64,000 nucleotides of DNA from Microbacterium sp. LWH3-1.2 (lineage in GTDB: Bacteria > Actinomycetota > Actinomycetes > Actinomycetales > Microbacteriaceae): contig NZ_JBEGIK010000001.1 of assembly GCF_040675855.1 (NCBI RefSeq), forward strand, positions 124,001-188,000, in the 5' to 3' direction. The position numbers and the translations under genes are program-made. How positions within the stretch are numbered: position 1 is the stretch's first letter; the number at the start of each line of letters is the position of its first letter. A model generated the notes under the pieces. It saw only the letters and a program-made list of their open reading frames with translations, made no database searches and was not told where the DNA came from. Below are positions 8,487 through 15,814 of the stretch, piece after piece.

Positions 8487-9194
8487 CTATGCGTGACTGT
8501 GAGCGCCCGGCCCGTACAGTTCCGCCACCTTCTGCGACGAGAACCATCCGTCGAACGTGTCGGTCTTCGGCCAACCTTCGGGAGAGTCCTGCCACTCCTC
8601 CTGTCGGCCGTACGGCAGCACGTCGATGAGCGGGAAGGTGTGGCTCAGCTGCTCGGTGCCGCGGCCGTCCGTGTGCCATGTGCGGTACACGGTATCGCCG
8701 TGGCGGAGGAAGACGTTGACGGCGAACCCGCCGCCCGGCGGGGCGTCGACGTCGGCGCCGAACGCGCTGCCGGCGATGGAGAACCAGTCCATGCGGTTGC
8801 CGGTGCGCTCCTTGTACTCGAGCGCCTCATCGATCGGCCCCTGCGTCACGATGACGAAGCGGGCGTCGTACGCGTCGAGGAAGTCGAGACGGGTGAACTG
8901 CGACGTGTAGCCGGTGCAGCCGGGGCAGTGCCATTCCTTGCCCTCGAACCACATGTGGTTGTAGACGATGAGCTGGGACTTGCCTTCGAACACGTCGACG
9001 AGGCGCACCGGGCCGGACTCGCCCATGAGCGTGTAGTCGGGCATCTGAACCATCGGCAGCCGCCGGCGCTGCGCGGCGATGGCGTCGAGCTCGCGCGTCG
9101 CGGCCTTCTCGCGCACGCGGAGCTCCGCGAGTTCGCGCCGCCACGTCTCGGCATCGACGACGGGCGGGAGGGCGTTCTGGGTCGTGCTCTGCAT
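8487..9194 (-). CDS. DUF899 family thioredoxin-like protein
   Basis: 235 residues, the normal DUF899 length. Typical family features are the N-terminal RRELAELRVREKAATREL helix, the LFEGKSQLIVYNHMWF-type strand (here VFEGKSQLIVYNHMWF), and CPGC followed by FTRLDFLDAYDARFVIVTQ. The CPGC pair sits where thioredoxin-fold proteins have their active site. The biochemical role is unknown. The promoter region holds a copy (9222-9238) of the palindrome found upstream of the TetR gene at 411, so that regulator may control it. Confidence 0.85.
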   Translation of the reverse strand: MQSTTQNALPPVVDAETWRRELAELRVREKAATRELDAIAAQRRRLPMVQMPDYTLMGESGPVRLVDVFEGKSQLIVYNHMWFEGKEWHCPGCTGYTSQFTRLDFLDAYDARFVIVTQGPIDEALEYKERTGNRMDWFSIAGSAFGADVDAPPGGGFAVNVFLRHGDTVYRTWHTDGRGTEQLSHTFPLIDVLPYGRQEEWQDSPEGWPKTDTFDGWFSSQKVAELYGPGAHSHA

Positions 9195-9221
9195 CGGAAC
9201 CTCCGAATGTGCGCGTGGATA

Positions 9222-9238
9222 TGTTCACACCGTACACA
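9222..9238. promoter_or_regulatory. Operator palindrome matching the TetR-region sites
   Basis: TGTTCACACCGTACACA fits TGTNNACNNNGTNNACA and differs at one base from the copy at 376-392. It is 28 bases before the DUF899 start codon. Confidence 0.6.
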
Positions 9239-9319
9239 TCTGAATGCGGGGGTCGAGAGGTCTCGAGCCCCTGTCCCGCGGCCGGCACGTCCGTGCCGTT
9301 CCGGCCTCCCCGGAGATCG

Positions 9320-9373
9320 ATCACGGAAACATCACAACGCCCCCTTGTCAGCGTTACCTGGCCGTTATAGAGT
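9320..9373 (+). promoter_or_regulatory. Promoter and activator boxes of small RNA copy 1
   Basis: -35 TTGTCA (9345-9350), a 17-bp spacer and -10 TAGAGT (9368-9373). Upstream, ATCAC is repeated at 9320-9324 and 9331-9335, an 11-bp period ending 10 bp before the -35. Such spacing is typical of OmpR/PhoB-type activator boxes. Confidence 0.65.
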
Positions 9374-9379
9374 GCTGCC

Positions 9380-9486
9380 ACGGTAGTTGTTTGCTGTGGC
9401 AGCTGCCGGCATGTGATTGCAGGACACTCTTGGTGCAAGGGACAAGGGCCGGTCGGTAGCCTCTCCGACCGGCCCTTCACTTTTGC
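9380..9486 (+). ncRNA. Small RNA, tandem copy 1
   Basis: Predicted RNA of about 105 nt between a promoter and an intrinsic terminator, with no convincing coding frame. Visible structure: a 5' helix CCACGG/CTGTGG (first bases at the start site), the self-complementary GGCAGCTGCC, a hairpin TTGCA/TGCAA (9418-9439), and a terminator with a 13-bp stem (9444-9456 with 9465-9477) followed by CACTTTT. From the -35 to the terminator the segment is nearly identical to copy 2, while the DNA between the copies is unrelated. I do not recognise a known RNA family. The 5' end is inferred from the -10 position. Confidence 0.7.
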
Positions 9487-9576
9487 TTGCCGACCAGGGC
9501 ATCTCGTGCCGTCGCGACCTCGCCGGCACGACCTCTGGGCGGTCGGGAGCCCGTCGGTCGAACGGAGCCTGCGAAG

Positions 9577-9630
9577 ATCACGAAAAGATCACAGCCACCC
9601 CTTGTCAGCGTTACCTGGCCGTTATAGAGT
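9577..9630 (+). promoter_or_regulatory. Promoter and activator boxes of small RNA copy 2
   Basis: -35 TTGTCA (9602-9607), a 17-bp spacer and -10 TAGAGT (9625-9630). ATCAC repeats at 9577-9581 and 9588-9592 have the same 11-bp period and the same 10-bp distance to the -35 as in copy 1. Confidence 0.65.
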
Positions 9631-9636
9631 GCTGGC

Positions 9637-9744
9637 ACGGTAGTTGTTTTGCTGTGGCAGCTGCCGGCATGTGATTGCAGGACACTCTTGGTGCAAGGGA
9701 CAAGGGCCGGTCGGTGGCCTCTCCGACCGGCCCTTACTCTTGCC
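9637..9744 (+). ncRNA. Small RNA, tandem copy 2
   Basis: Same layout as copy 1. It has one extra T in the 5' loop and one changed base in the terminator loop. The terminator stem is 9702-9714 with 9723-9735, followed by ACTCTTG. It ends just before the convergent symporter gene, whose stop is at 9751, so the transcript 3' end abuts the symporter 3' end. Confidence 0.7.
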
Positions 9745-9750
9745 TCCGCG

Positions 9751-11367
9751 CTAGTGACTGACCGCCTTCTCGGCCCCGATGCCGGTGAGCGAGCGCACCT
9801 CCATCTCGGACTGCTTCTTCGCATCCTCCGGAGTCTTGTCGAGCACGCTCACGATCCAGCCGAGGAAGAACGCCAGCGGGATCGAGACGATGCCCGGGTT
9901 CGACAGCGGGAACCACGCGAAGTCGATCGCGTCGGTCTTCAGCATCGAGGTCTCGGCGCCCGAGACGACCGGCGAGAACACGATCAGCAGGATCGCCGAG
10001 GCGAGCCCGCCGTACATGCTCCACAGTGCGCCCTTGGTCGTGAACCGCTTCCAGAACAGCGAGTAGACGATCGTCGGCAGGTTCGCGGAGGCCGCGACCG
10101 CGAACGCCAGCGCCACGAGGAACGCGACGTTCTGGCCGTTGGCGCCGATGCCGCCGATGATCGCGACGATGCCGATGATGACCACCGTGCGGCGCGCGAC
10201 ATTGACCTCGGCGCCCGGTTCGGGCTTGCCCTTCTTCACGACCGACGCATAGATGTCGTGCGCGAACGACGCCGCCGCGGTGATCGTGAGCCCGGCGACG
10301 ACCGCGAGGATCGTGGCGAACGCGATCGCCGAGATGAGGCCGAGCAGGAGCGGGCCACCGAGCGAGAACGCGAGCAGCGGAGCCGCCGAGTTCGGGCCGC
10401 CGGGCGCCGCGGCGATGACGGCCGGGCCGACGAGGGCCGCGGCGCCGTAGCCGAGCACGAGCGTGAAGACGTAGAAGATGCCGATGAGCCAGATCGCCCA
10501 CACCACCGACTTGCGCGCCTCCTTCGCCGTGGGCACGGTGTAGAAGCGCATCAGCACATGGGGCAGCGCCGCGGTACCGAGCACAAGAGCGAGCCCGAGC
10601 GAGAGGAAGTCGATCTTCGAGGTGTCGGACACGCCGTACTTGAGGCCCGGATCGAGGATCGCCGGGTTCTCGGCGACGGCCACGGCCTTGTCGAGCAGCG
10701 CCGAGAAGTCGAAGCCGTTGAGAGCGAGCACCCACACCGTCATCACGCCGGCACCCGCGATGAGCAGCACCGCCTTGATGATCTGCACCCATGTCGTGCC
10801 TTTCATGCCGCCGATGAGCACGTAGAGGATCATCAGCGCGCCGACCACCGTGATCACGACGGCCTGGCCGAGCTGGTCGCCGATGCCGAGCAGCAGCGAC
10901 ACCAGGCCACCCGCACCCGCCATCTGCGCGAGCAGATAGAAGAAGCACACGACGAGCGTCGTGGTCGCCGCCGCGATGCGCACCGGGCGCTGCTTGAGGC
11001 GGAACGACAGCACATCGGCCATCGTGAACTTTCCCGTGTTGCGCAGCAGCTCGGCGACGAGGAGCAGCGCGACGAGCCACGCCACGAGGAAGCCGATCGA
11101 GTACAGGAACCCGTCGTAGCCGGTCATGGCGATCGCGCCGACGATGCCGAGGAACGATGCCGCCGACAGGTAGTCGCCCGCGATGGCGGAGCCGTTCTGC
11201 CCGCCCGTGAACGAGCGGCCGGCGGCGTAGTAGTCGGCCGCGGTCTTGTTGTTGCGGCTGGCGCGGAACACGATCACCATCGTGACCGCCACGAACGCGC
11301 CGAAGATCGCGATGTTGAGCCAGGGCTCACCGGGCGAGGTGGTCGCCGCTTCCGTGAAGTACCGCAT
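9751..11367 (-). CDS. actP: Cation/acetate symporter, SSS family
   Basis: 538 residues with about 13 hydrophobic segments. It has the sodium:solute symporter fingerprints of the ActP/MctC group: YYAAGRSFTGGQNGSAIAGD, YLSAASFLGI, the GTAALPHVLMRFYTVP stretch typical of monocarboxylate transporters, and AGLTITAAASFAHDIY. It takes up acetate, pyruvate or similar monocarboxylates with cations. The ATG overlaps the stop of the DUF485 gene (TGATG), so the two are translationally coupled, as in E. coli yjcH-actP. It is divergent from the LytS/LytT operon that carries a second such pair. Confidence 0.9.
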   Translation of the reverse strand: MRYFTEAATTSPGEPWLNIAIFGAFVAVTMVIVFRASRNNKTAADYYAAGRSFTGGQNGSAIAGDYLSAASFLGIVGAIAMTGYDGFLYSIGFLVAWLVALLLVAELLRNTGKFTMADVLSFRLKQRPVRIAAATTTLVVCFFYLLAQMAGAGGLVSLLLGIGDQLGQAVVITVVGALMILYVLIGGMKGTTWVQIIKAVLLIAGAGVMTVWVLALNGFDFSALLDKAVAVAENPAILDPGLKYGVSDTSKIDFLSLGLALVLGTAALPHVLMRFYTVPTAKEARKSVVWAIWLIGIFYVFTLVLGYGAAALVGPAVIAAAPGGPNSAAPLLAFSLGGPLLLGLISAIAFATILAVVAGLTITAAASFAHDIYASVVKKGKPEPGAEVNVARRTVVIIGIVAIIGGIGANGQNVAFLVALAFAVAASANLPTIVYSLFWKRFTTKGALWSMYGGLASAILLIVFSPVVSGAETSMLKTDAIDFAWFPLSNPGIVSIPLAFFLGWIVSVLDKTPEDAKKQSEMEVRSLTGIGAEKAVSH

Positions 11368-11735
11368 CAGCGCGCCTCCTCCGCCTTCTCGAACTCGCCG
11401 ATCTCGATCTCGTCGCGGATCTCCTCCGCGAGCGGATCGAGGCGCTTGTTGGCGTAGTGGACGTACCAGGTCGTCACTGCGAAGGTGGTGACGACCTGCG
11501 CCATACCGAGGACCATCGCGACGTTGACGCTGCCGAACACCCGGATCGACATGAAGTCGTGGGCGTAGCTCGCGAGGAGGACGTACGCGAAGTACCAGGC
11601 CAGGCAGGCGCCCAGCACCGGGAAGACGAAGCTCCGATGCGTGCGCCGGAGCCGCTGGAATTCAGGGGATGCTTGGACCGCGCCGTAGTCGACCTCTGCG
11701 AGGTTCGTCGCGGCGCTGGGGGCTTCGTTGCCCAT
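11367..11735 (-). CDS. DUF485 membrane protein, partner of ActP-type symporter
   Basis: 122 residues. Two transmembrane helices lie near residues 35-57 (FVFPVLGACLAWYFAYVLLA) and 72-95, the layout of the DUF485 (YjcH) family, which travels with acetate symporters. AAGGAGA precedes the ATG. It is coupled to the symporter gene behind it. The exact role in transport is not established. Confidence 0.88.
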   Translation of the reverse strand: MGNEAPSAATNLAEVDYGAVQASPEFQRLRRTHRSFVFPVLGACLAWYFAYVLLASYAHDFMSIRVFGSVNVAMVLGMAQVVTTFAVTTWYVHYANKRLDPLAEEIRDEIEIGEFEKAEEAR

Positions 11736-11915
11736 GGCGTCTCTCCTTCGAGGGGGTTCGGCGCGCCCGTCGGCCGCGCCGCTGCGTTGACAGTGCGACC
11801 ATGCTCGTCTTCGGCCGGAGGGCCCGGGGGGCGTCGCCGTTCGTCGTCGGTGAGCGGCGTCCACGGTGCGACGAGCGGCGGCGGGGTGACGACGAACGAC
11901 GGCTACGCTGGCCGC
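11736..11915. promoter_or_regulatory. Divergent control region between DUF485/actP and lytS/lytT
   Basis: 180 bp. It contains an 11-bp inverted repeat, CGTTCGTCGTC at 11838-11848 and GACGACGAACG at 11888-11898 (50-bp centre spacing), next to the lytS -10 (TACGCT, 11904-11909). It could bind the LytTR regulator encoded downstream. Confidence 0.35.
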
Positions 11916-13154
11916 ATGCCCGAGTCGATGCTGCTCGCCGCGGCCGCCGGCGTCCTCGCCGGGGCACTCGCGGTCGGCGTCGTGATCCTGCTCCGGCGCA
12001 TCGTGGTGGCATCGAAAGAGCTCGGCACCGACGTCGAACAGGCCACGTACCAGACGCTCCACCTGGCGAGCCGGGCCGCGAAGCACCTGCGCGGCGGCAT
12101 GTCCGAGGGCGACGCGACCCGCGCGGGGCGTCACCTGAAGGCCCTCCTGGGCTGCGAGACGCTCGCGCTCGTCGACCCGTCCGGTCACGTGACCGTCGAG
12201 GGCGACGACGCCGTCCGCGAGGTCGCCGGCCGGCTGGCCGCCGAGGCGCGCGCGTCGGGCCGCACGCAGATGCAGCGGCGCACCCGGATCGGAGCACGGG
12301 AGACGGATGCTGTCGCCGCACCGATCCTCGCGAGCGGAGTGCCCGCCGGGGCCATCGTCGCGTTCGCGCCGCGCGTGCGGGCCGGGCTCGTGCGCGCGAC
12401 CGGCGAGGTGGCCGACTGGGTCGCCGCCCAGGTGGAGCTCGGCGAGCTCGACGCCTCGAGAGCCGCGCTCGCCGAGGCAGAGGTCCGTGCGCTCCGCGCG
12501 CAGATCAGCCCGCACTTCATCTACAACTCGCTCAACGCCATCGCCTCCTTCATCAACACCGACCCCGCGAAGGCCCGCGATCTCGTGCTCGAGTTCGCCG
12601 ACTTCACGCGGTACTCGTTCCGCCGGCACGGCGACTTCACCACCGTCGCCGAAGAGCTTCGCTCGATCGACAGCTACCTCAAACTCGAACGGGCGCGCTT
12701 CGGCGACCGCCTGAAGGTGACGCTGCAGATCGCCCCCGAGGTGCTGTCGACGGTCGTGCCGTTCCTCTCGATCCAGCCGCTCGTCGAGAACGCGGTGCGC
12801 CACGGGCTCGAGGGCAAGGAGGGCGGCGGACGCATCACGATCGAGGCCTCCGATCAGGGAGCGTTCGCCGAGATCAGCGTCGAGGACGACGGCGTCGGCA
12901 TCGACCCGGTGGTGCTGGAGCGCGCACTCGCCGGCGGCGCTCCGGGCGAGCACGTGGGCCTGCGCAACGTCGACGCCCGGCTCCGGCAGGTCTACGGCGA
13001 CGAGCACGGTCTCGTCGTCGAGACGAACGTCGGTGCGGGCACGCTGGTGCGGATGCGCGTGCCGAAGTCGCAGCCGGGCCGGGTCGCTGCATCCACGGGA
13101 CCCGTCCGCGCCACGGCGACCCTCGAACGCGGCGAGGGGAGGCGCGAGCCGTGA
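11916..13154 (+). CDS. Sensor histidine kinase, LytS/YehU type
   Basis: 412 residues. One membrane helix (residues 5-27) anchors it. Residues about 40-165 form a GAF-like cytosolic sensor region. The His_kinase domain has the LytS-type H-box QISPHFIYNSLNAIASFI with His 200, followed by the N box QPLVENAVRHGL and G box EDDGVGID of the ATPase domain. The start at 11916 follows TACGCT by 6 nt without a Shine-Dalgarno sequence, so it is probably leaderless. It is coupled by GTGA overlap to the response regulator. LytS-type kinases of this class sense carbon sources such as pyruvate in E. coli (BtsS, YpdA), which fits the flanking symporters. Confidence 0.92.
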   Translation: MPESMLLAAAAGVLAGALAVGVVILLRRIVVASKELGTDVEQATYQTLHLASRAAKHLRGGMSEGDATRAGRHLKALLGCETLALVDPSGHVTVEGDDAVREVAGRLAAEARASGRTQMQRRTRIGARETDAVAAPILASGVPAGAIVAFAPRVRAGLVRATGEVADWVAAQVELGELDASRAALAEAEVRALRAQISPHFIYNSLNAIASFINTDPAKARDLVLEFADFTRYSFRRHGDFTTVAEELRSIDSYLKLERARFGDRLKVTLQIAPEVLSTVVPFLSIQPLVENAVRHGLEGKEGGGRITIEASDQGAFAEISVEDDGVGIDPVVLERALAGGAPGEHVGLRNVDARLRQVYGDEHGLVVETNVGAGTLVRMRVPKSQPGRVAASTGPVRATATLERGEGRREP

Positions 13155-13894
13155 TCTCCGTGCTCATCGCCGACGACGAGCAGCCCGCGATCGACGAGCT
13201 CGCGTTCCTGCTGGGGCAGGACCCTCGGATCGGCATCATCCACCAGGCGTCGTCGGGCGCCGAGGCGATCCGGCTGCTCACGCGGGAGAGCGTCGACGCC
13301 GCGTTCCTCGACATCCACATGCCCGGCCTCAGCGGGTTCGACCTCGCGCGCGCCCTCCAGCGGTTCGAGCGCCGGCCCGCCCTGGTGTTCGTGACGGCCG
13401 ACGAAGAGAGCGCGCTCGAGGCCTTCGATCTCGCCGCGGTCGACTACCTGCTGAAGCCCGTGCGCACCGAGCGGCTGCACCGTTCGGTCACGCGCGTCAT
13501 CGAGGCGATGAAGGCGCAGGCTGCGCCGGCGACGGATGCTGCGGCGGCCGCGCACGCGGAGCTCATCGCCGTCACGCTCGGCGGGACGACGCGCATGATC
13601 CGCCGCGACGAGGTGCGCTACGTGCAGGCTCAGGGCGATTACGCACGGCTGCACACCGAGGAGGCGAGCTACCTCGTGCGAGTGCCGATGTCGGATCTCG
13701 AGCGGCAGTGGGCAGACGCGTTCGTGCGCATCCACCGCTCGTACCTCGTCGCGATCCCGCATCTCGCCCGGCTGCGCCTCGGCGGCGACCACCCCAGCGT
13801 CACGGTCGGCGGTGCGGAGCTGCCCGTCAGCCGGCGGTGCCTGCCCGCGCTGCGCGAACGGCTCGAGTCGGCGACGATCCGGCCGCGCACATGA
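13151..13894 (+). CDS. Response regulator, LytTR DNA-binding type
   Basis: 247 residues. The receiver domain is complete: acidic cluster D8-D9, phosphoacceptor Asp 54 (FLDIHMPG) and Lys 102 (DYLLKPV). A LytTR domain follows at about residues 145-245 (IRRDEVRYVQAQGDYARLHT, FVRIHRSYLVAI). The GTG start overlaps the kinase stop (GTGA). It probably controls the symporter genes around it in response to a monocarboxylate; LytTR proteins bind direct repeats. Confidence 0.92.
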   Translation: MISVLIADDEQPAIDELAFLLGQDPRIGIIHQASSGAEAIRLLTRESVDAAFLDIHMPGLSGFDLARALQRFERRPALVFVTADEESALEAFDLAAVDYLLKPVRTERLHRSVTRVIEAMKAQAAPATDAAAAAHAELIAVTLGGTTRMIRRDEVRYVQAQGDYARLHTEEASYLVRVPMSDLERQWADAFVRIHRSYLVAIPHLARLRLGGDHPSVTVGGAELPVSRRCLPALRERLESATIRPRT

Positions 13895-14304
13895 CCTCGA
13901 TCAACGGCTCCCCCCCATCCGATGGGCGCCCGCCCGCGCCGGGCCGGGTGCGCGTGACTGCTCCGCACGCGGACTCGGCCGCAGCATCCGTCCGCTCTGC
14001 ATCGCCGCAGGCGGACGACGGACCTACGAGCGACATCGCCGGCGTGTACGTGCGCTCGCTCATCCGTTCGCAGCTGCGGCTCGGGATCGTGTTCGCCCTC
14101 GGATTCGTGGTCGCGACGGCCCTCTTCGTGCTCGCGATCGCGCTCGTGCCCCCGCTCGACACGACGTTCGTCCTCGGCGTGCCGCTGTCGTGGCTGCTGC
14201 TGGGGGCCGGCGTGTACCCGCTCGCCATCACCGTCGGCGGGCTGTACGTGCGCGCGGCGTCGCGCAACGAGGCCAGGTACCGGGCGCTCGCGGAGGACGA
14301 GTGA
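13891..14304 (+). CDS. DUF485-like membrane protein
   Basis: 137 residues. The N-terminal 50 residues are polar and Pro/Ala/Ser-rich. Two membrane helices follow (about 68-92 and 100-125), like the DUF485 protein on the other side of the locus but divergent in sequence. The ATG overlaps the regulator stop (ATGA) and its stop overlaps the symporter start (GTGA), so the four genes from lytS onward form one coupled operon. Confidence 0.75.
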   Translation: MTSINGSPPSDGRPPAPGRVRVTAPHADSAAASVRSASPQADDGPTSDIAGVYVRSLIRSQLRLGIVFALGFVVATALFVLAIALVPPLDTTFVLGVPLSWLLLGAGVYPLAITVGGLYVRAASRNEARYRALAEDE

Positions 14305-15782
14305 ACGCCGCCATCGGGTACTTCGCCATCGCCGGCGTCGCGGTGGCGTCGGCGCTCATCGGCTTCTACGGGCTGCGCGTCTCGCGCACGACGAGCGACT
14401 TCTACGTCGCGAGCCGCACCGTACGGCCGTGGTGGAACGCGTCGGCCATCGGCGGCGAGTACCTGTCGGCGGCGTCGTTCCTCGGCATCGCCGGTCTCAT
14501 CCTGCTCACGGGATCGTCGGCACTGTGGTTCCCGATCGGGTACACGGCCGGGTACCTCATGCTGCTGCTGTTCGTGGCCGCGCCGCTGCGCCGCTCGGGC
14601 GCGTACACCATCCCCGATTTCACCGAAGCGCGGCTCGAATCGCTGTGGGCGCGGCGCGTCACCAGCACGCTCGTGATCGTCATCGGCTGGTTCTACATCG
14701 TGCCGCAGCTGCAGGGCGCGGCACTGACGGTGCGGATCACCACGGGGCTTCCGGCGTGGGTGGGGTCGCTCGCGGTCGCGGTGATCGTCGCGGTGGTCGT
14801 CGCCTCGGGCGGAATGCGCTCGATCACGTTCGTGCAGGCGTTCCAGTTCTGGCTCAAGCTCACGGCGCTCGCGGTCCCCGTCGTCGCGATCCTGCTCCTC
14901 GTCGGCGACGTGCAGCCCGCGCTGCCGCCGGTCGAGGCGTTCCCGCCGAGCGCCGGCCCCGGCGATCTCGAGGTCTACCGCACGGTGTCGCTCATGGTGG
15001 CGCTGCTGCTCGGCACCCTCGGACTCCCCCACGTGCTCGTGCGGTTCTATACGAACCCCGACGGCGTCGCCGCGCGCCGCACGACCGTCATTGTGCTCGT
15101 ACTGCTCTCCGTGTTCTACCTGTTCCCCACCGCGTTCGGATTCCTCGGACGCGCGTTCGCGCCCGAGCTTGCAGCCTCGGGCGACGCCGATGCGCTCGTC
15201 CTGCTGCTTCCGGGGCGGCTGATCTCCGGGCCGCTCGGCGACGTGCTGACCGCTCTCGTCATCGCGGGCGCGTTCGCGGCGTTCCTCTCCACATCGTCCG
15301 GCCTCGTCGTGTCGCTCGCCGGCGTGATCAGCCAGGACCTGCTCGGCGGCAGCGTGCGCGGCTTCCGCATCGCTGCGGTGCTCTCGTCGTTCGTGCCGCT
15401 CGTCGTGGCGCTCGCGACCGAGCCGGCGGGACTCGCGGGCAGTGTGGACCTGGTGTTCGCGTTCACCGCGTCGACCCTGTGCCCCGTGCTCCTGCTCGGT
15501 ATCTGGTGGCGCGGGCTCACGGCGCGGGGCGCGGTCGCCGGCATGCTCACCGGGGCGGTGCTGTCCGGCGTCGCGATCCTGGGTGGCGGGCTCGTCTCCG
15601 CAGCACTCCCCGCCCTCCGGCCGTTCCTCGAGCAGCCCGCCGCGTGGACCGTCCCGGTCGCGGTGCTCGTCACCGTGCTCGTCTCGCTCGGCGACCGCCG
15701 CGGCATCCCCCGGGGCACCGAGCGGTTCCTCACGCGGCTGCACGTTCCCGAGCAGGCCGCCCCGACCGGCCGCGAGGGCTGA
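14301..15782 (+). CDS. Sodium/solute symporter, SSS family (second copy)
   Basis: 493 residues with about 12-13 membrane helices. It shares the ActP-type fingerprints with the gene at 9751: DFYVASRTVRPWWNASAIGG, EYLSAASFLGIAGL, GTLGLPHVLVRFYTNPDG and AAFLSTSSGLVVSLAGVISQDL. It is shorter and clearly a paralogue. The probable substrate is a monocarboxylate. GTG start by overlap with the preceding DUF485-like gene. The operon architecture (kinase, regulator, small partner, transporter) suggests the two-component system controls its own transporter. Confidence 0.88.
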   Translation: MNAAIGYFAIAGVAVASALIGFYGLRVSRTTSDFYVASRTVRPWWNASAIGGEYLSAASFLGIAGLILLTGSSALWFPIGYTAGYLMLLLFVAAPLRRSGAYTIPDFTEARLESLWARRVTSTLVIVIGWFYIVPQLQGAALTVRITTGLPAWVGSLAVAVIVAVVVASGGMRSITFVQAFQFWLKLTALAVPVVAILLLVGDVQPALPPVEAFPPSAGPGDLEVYRTVSLMVALLLGTLGLPHVLVRFYTNPDGVAARRTTVIVLVLLSVFYLFPTAFGFLGRAFAPELAASGDADALVLLLPGRLISGPLGDVLTALVIAGAFAAFLSTSSGLVVSLAGVISQDLLGGSVRGFRIAAVLSSFVPLVVALATEPAGLAGSVDLVFAFTASTLCPVLLLGIWWRGLTARGAVAGMLTGAVLSGVAILGGGLVSAALPALRPFLEQPAAWTVPVAVLVTVLVSLGDRRGIPRGTERFLTRLHVPEQAAPTGREG

Positions 15783-15814
15783 GCGCAACGGGCCCAGGCG
15801 GGTGGCAGCATCCG

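Larger units (their letters stand above)
9320..9744. repeat. Tandem duplication of a small-RNA unit (257-bp period)
   Basis: 9345-9477 and 9602-9735 differ at only two substitutions and one added T. Similarity extends upstream through the ATCAC boxes but is lost in the 90-bp spacer between the units. Confidence 0.9.

Noticed and set aside
9417..9674. Short plus-strand open frames through the small-RNA repeats
   Set aside because: They cross promoter, terminator and spacer without a ribosome binding site; the two copies do not preserve the same peptide because of the 1-nt indel.
9380..9744. Known actinobacterial 6C RNA
   Set aside because: The C-rich hairpin loops that define 6C RNA are absent; the only C-runs are upstream of the -35.
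11787..11792. TTGACA as a -35 box for lytS
   Set aside because: No -10 at proper spacing; the lytS -10 is over 100 bp downstream.
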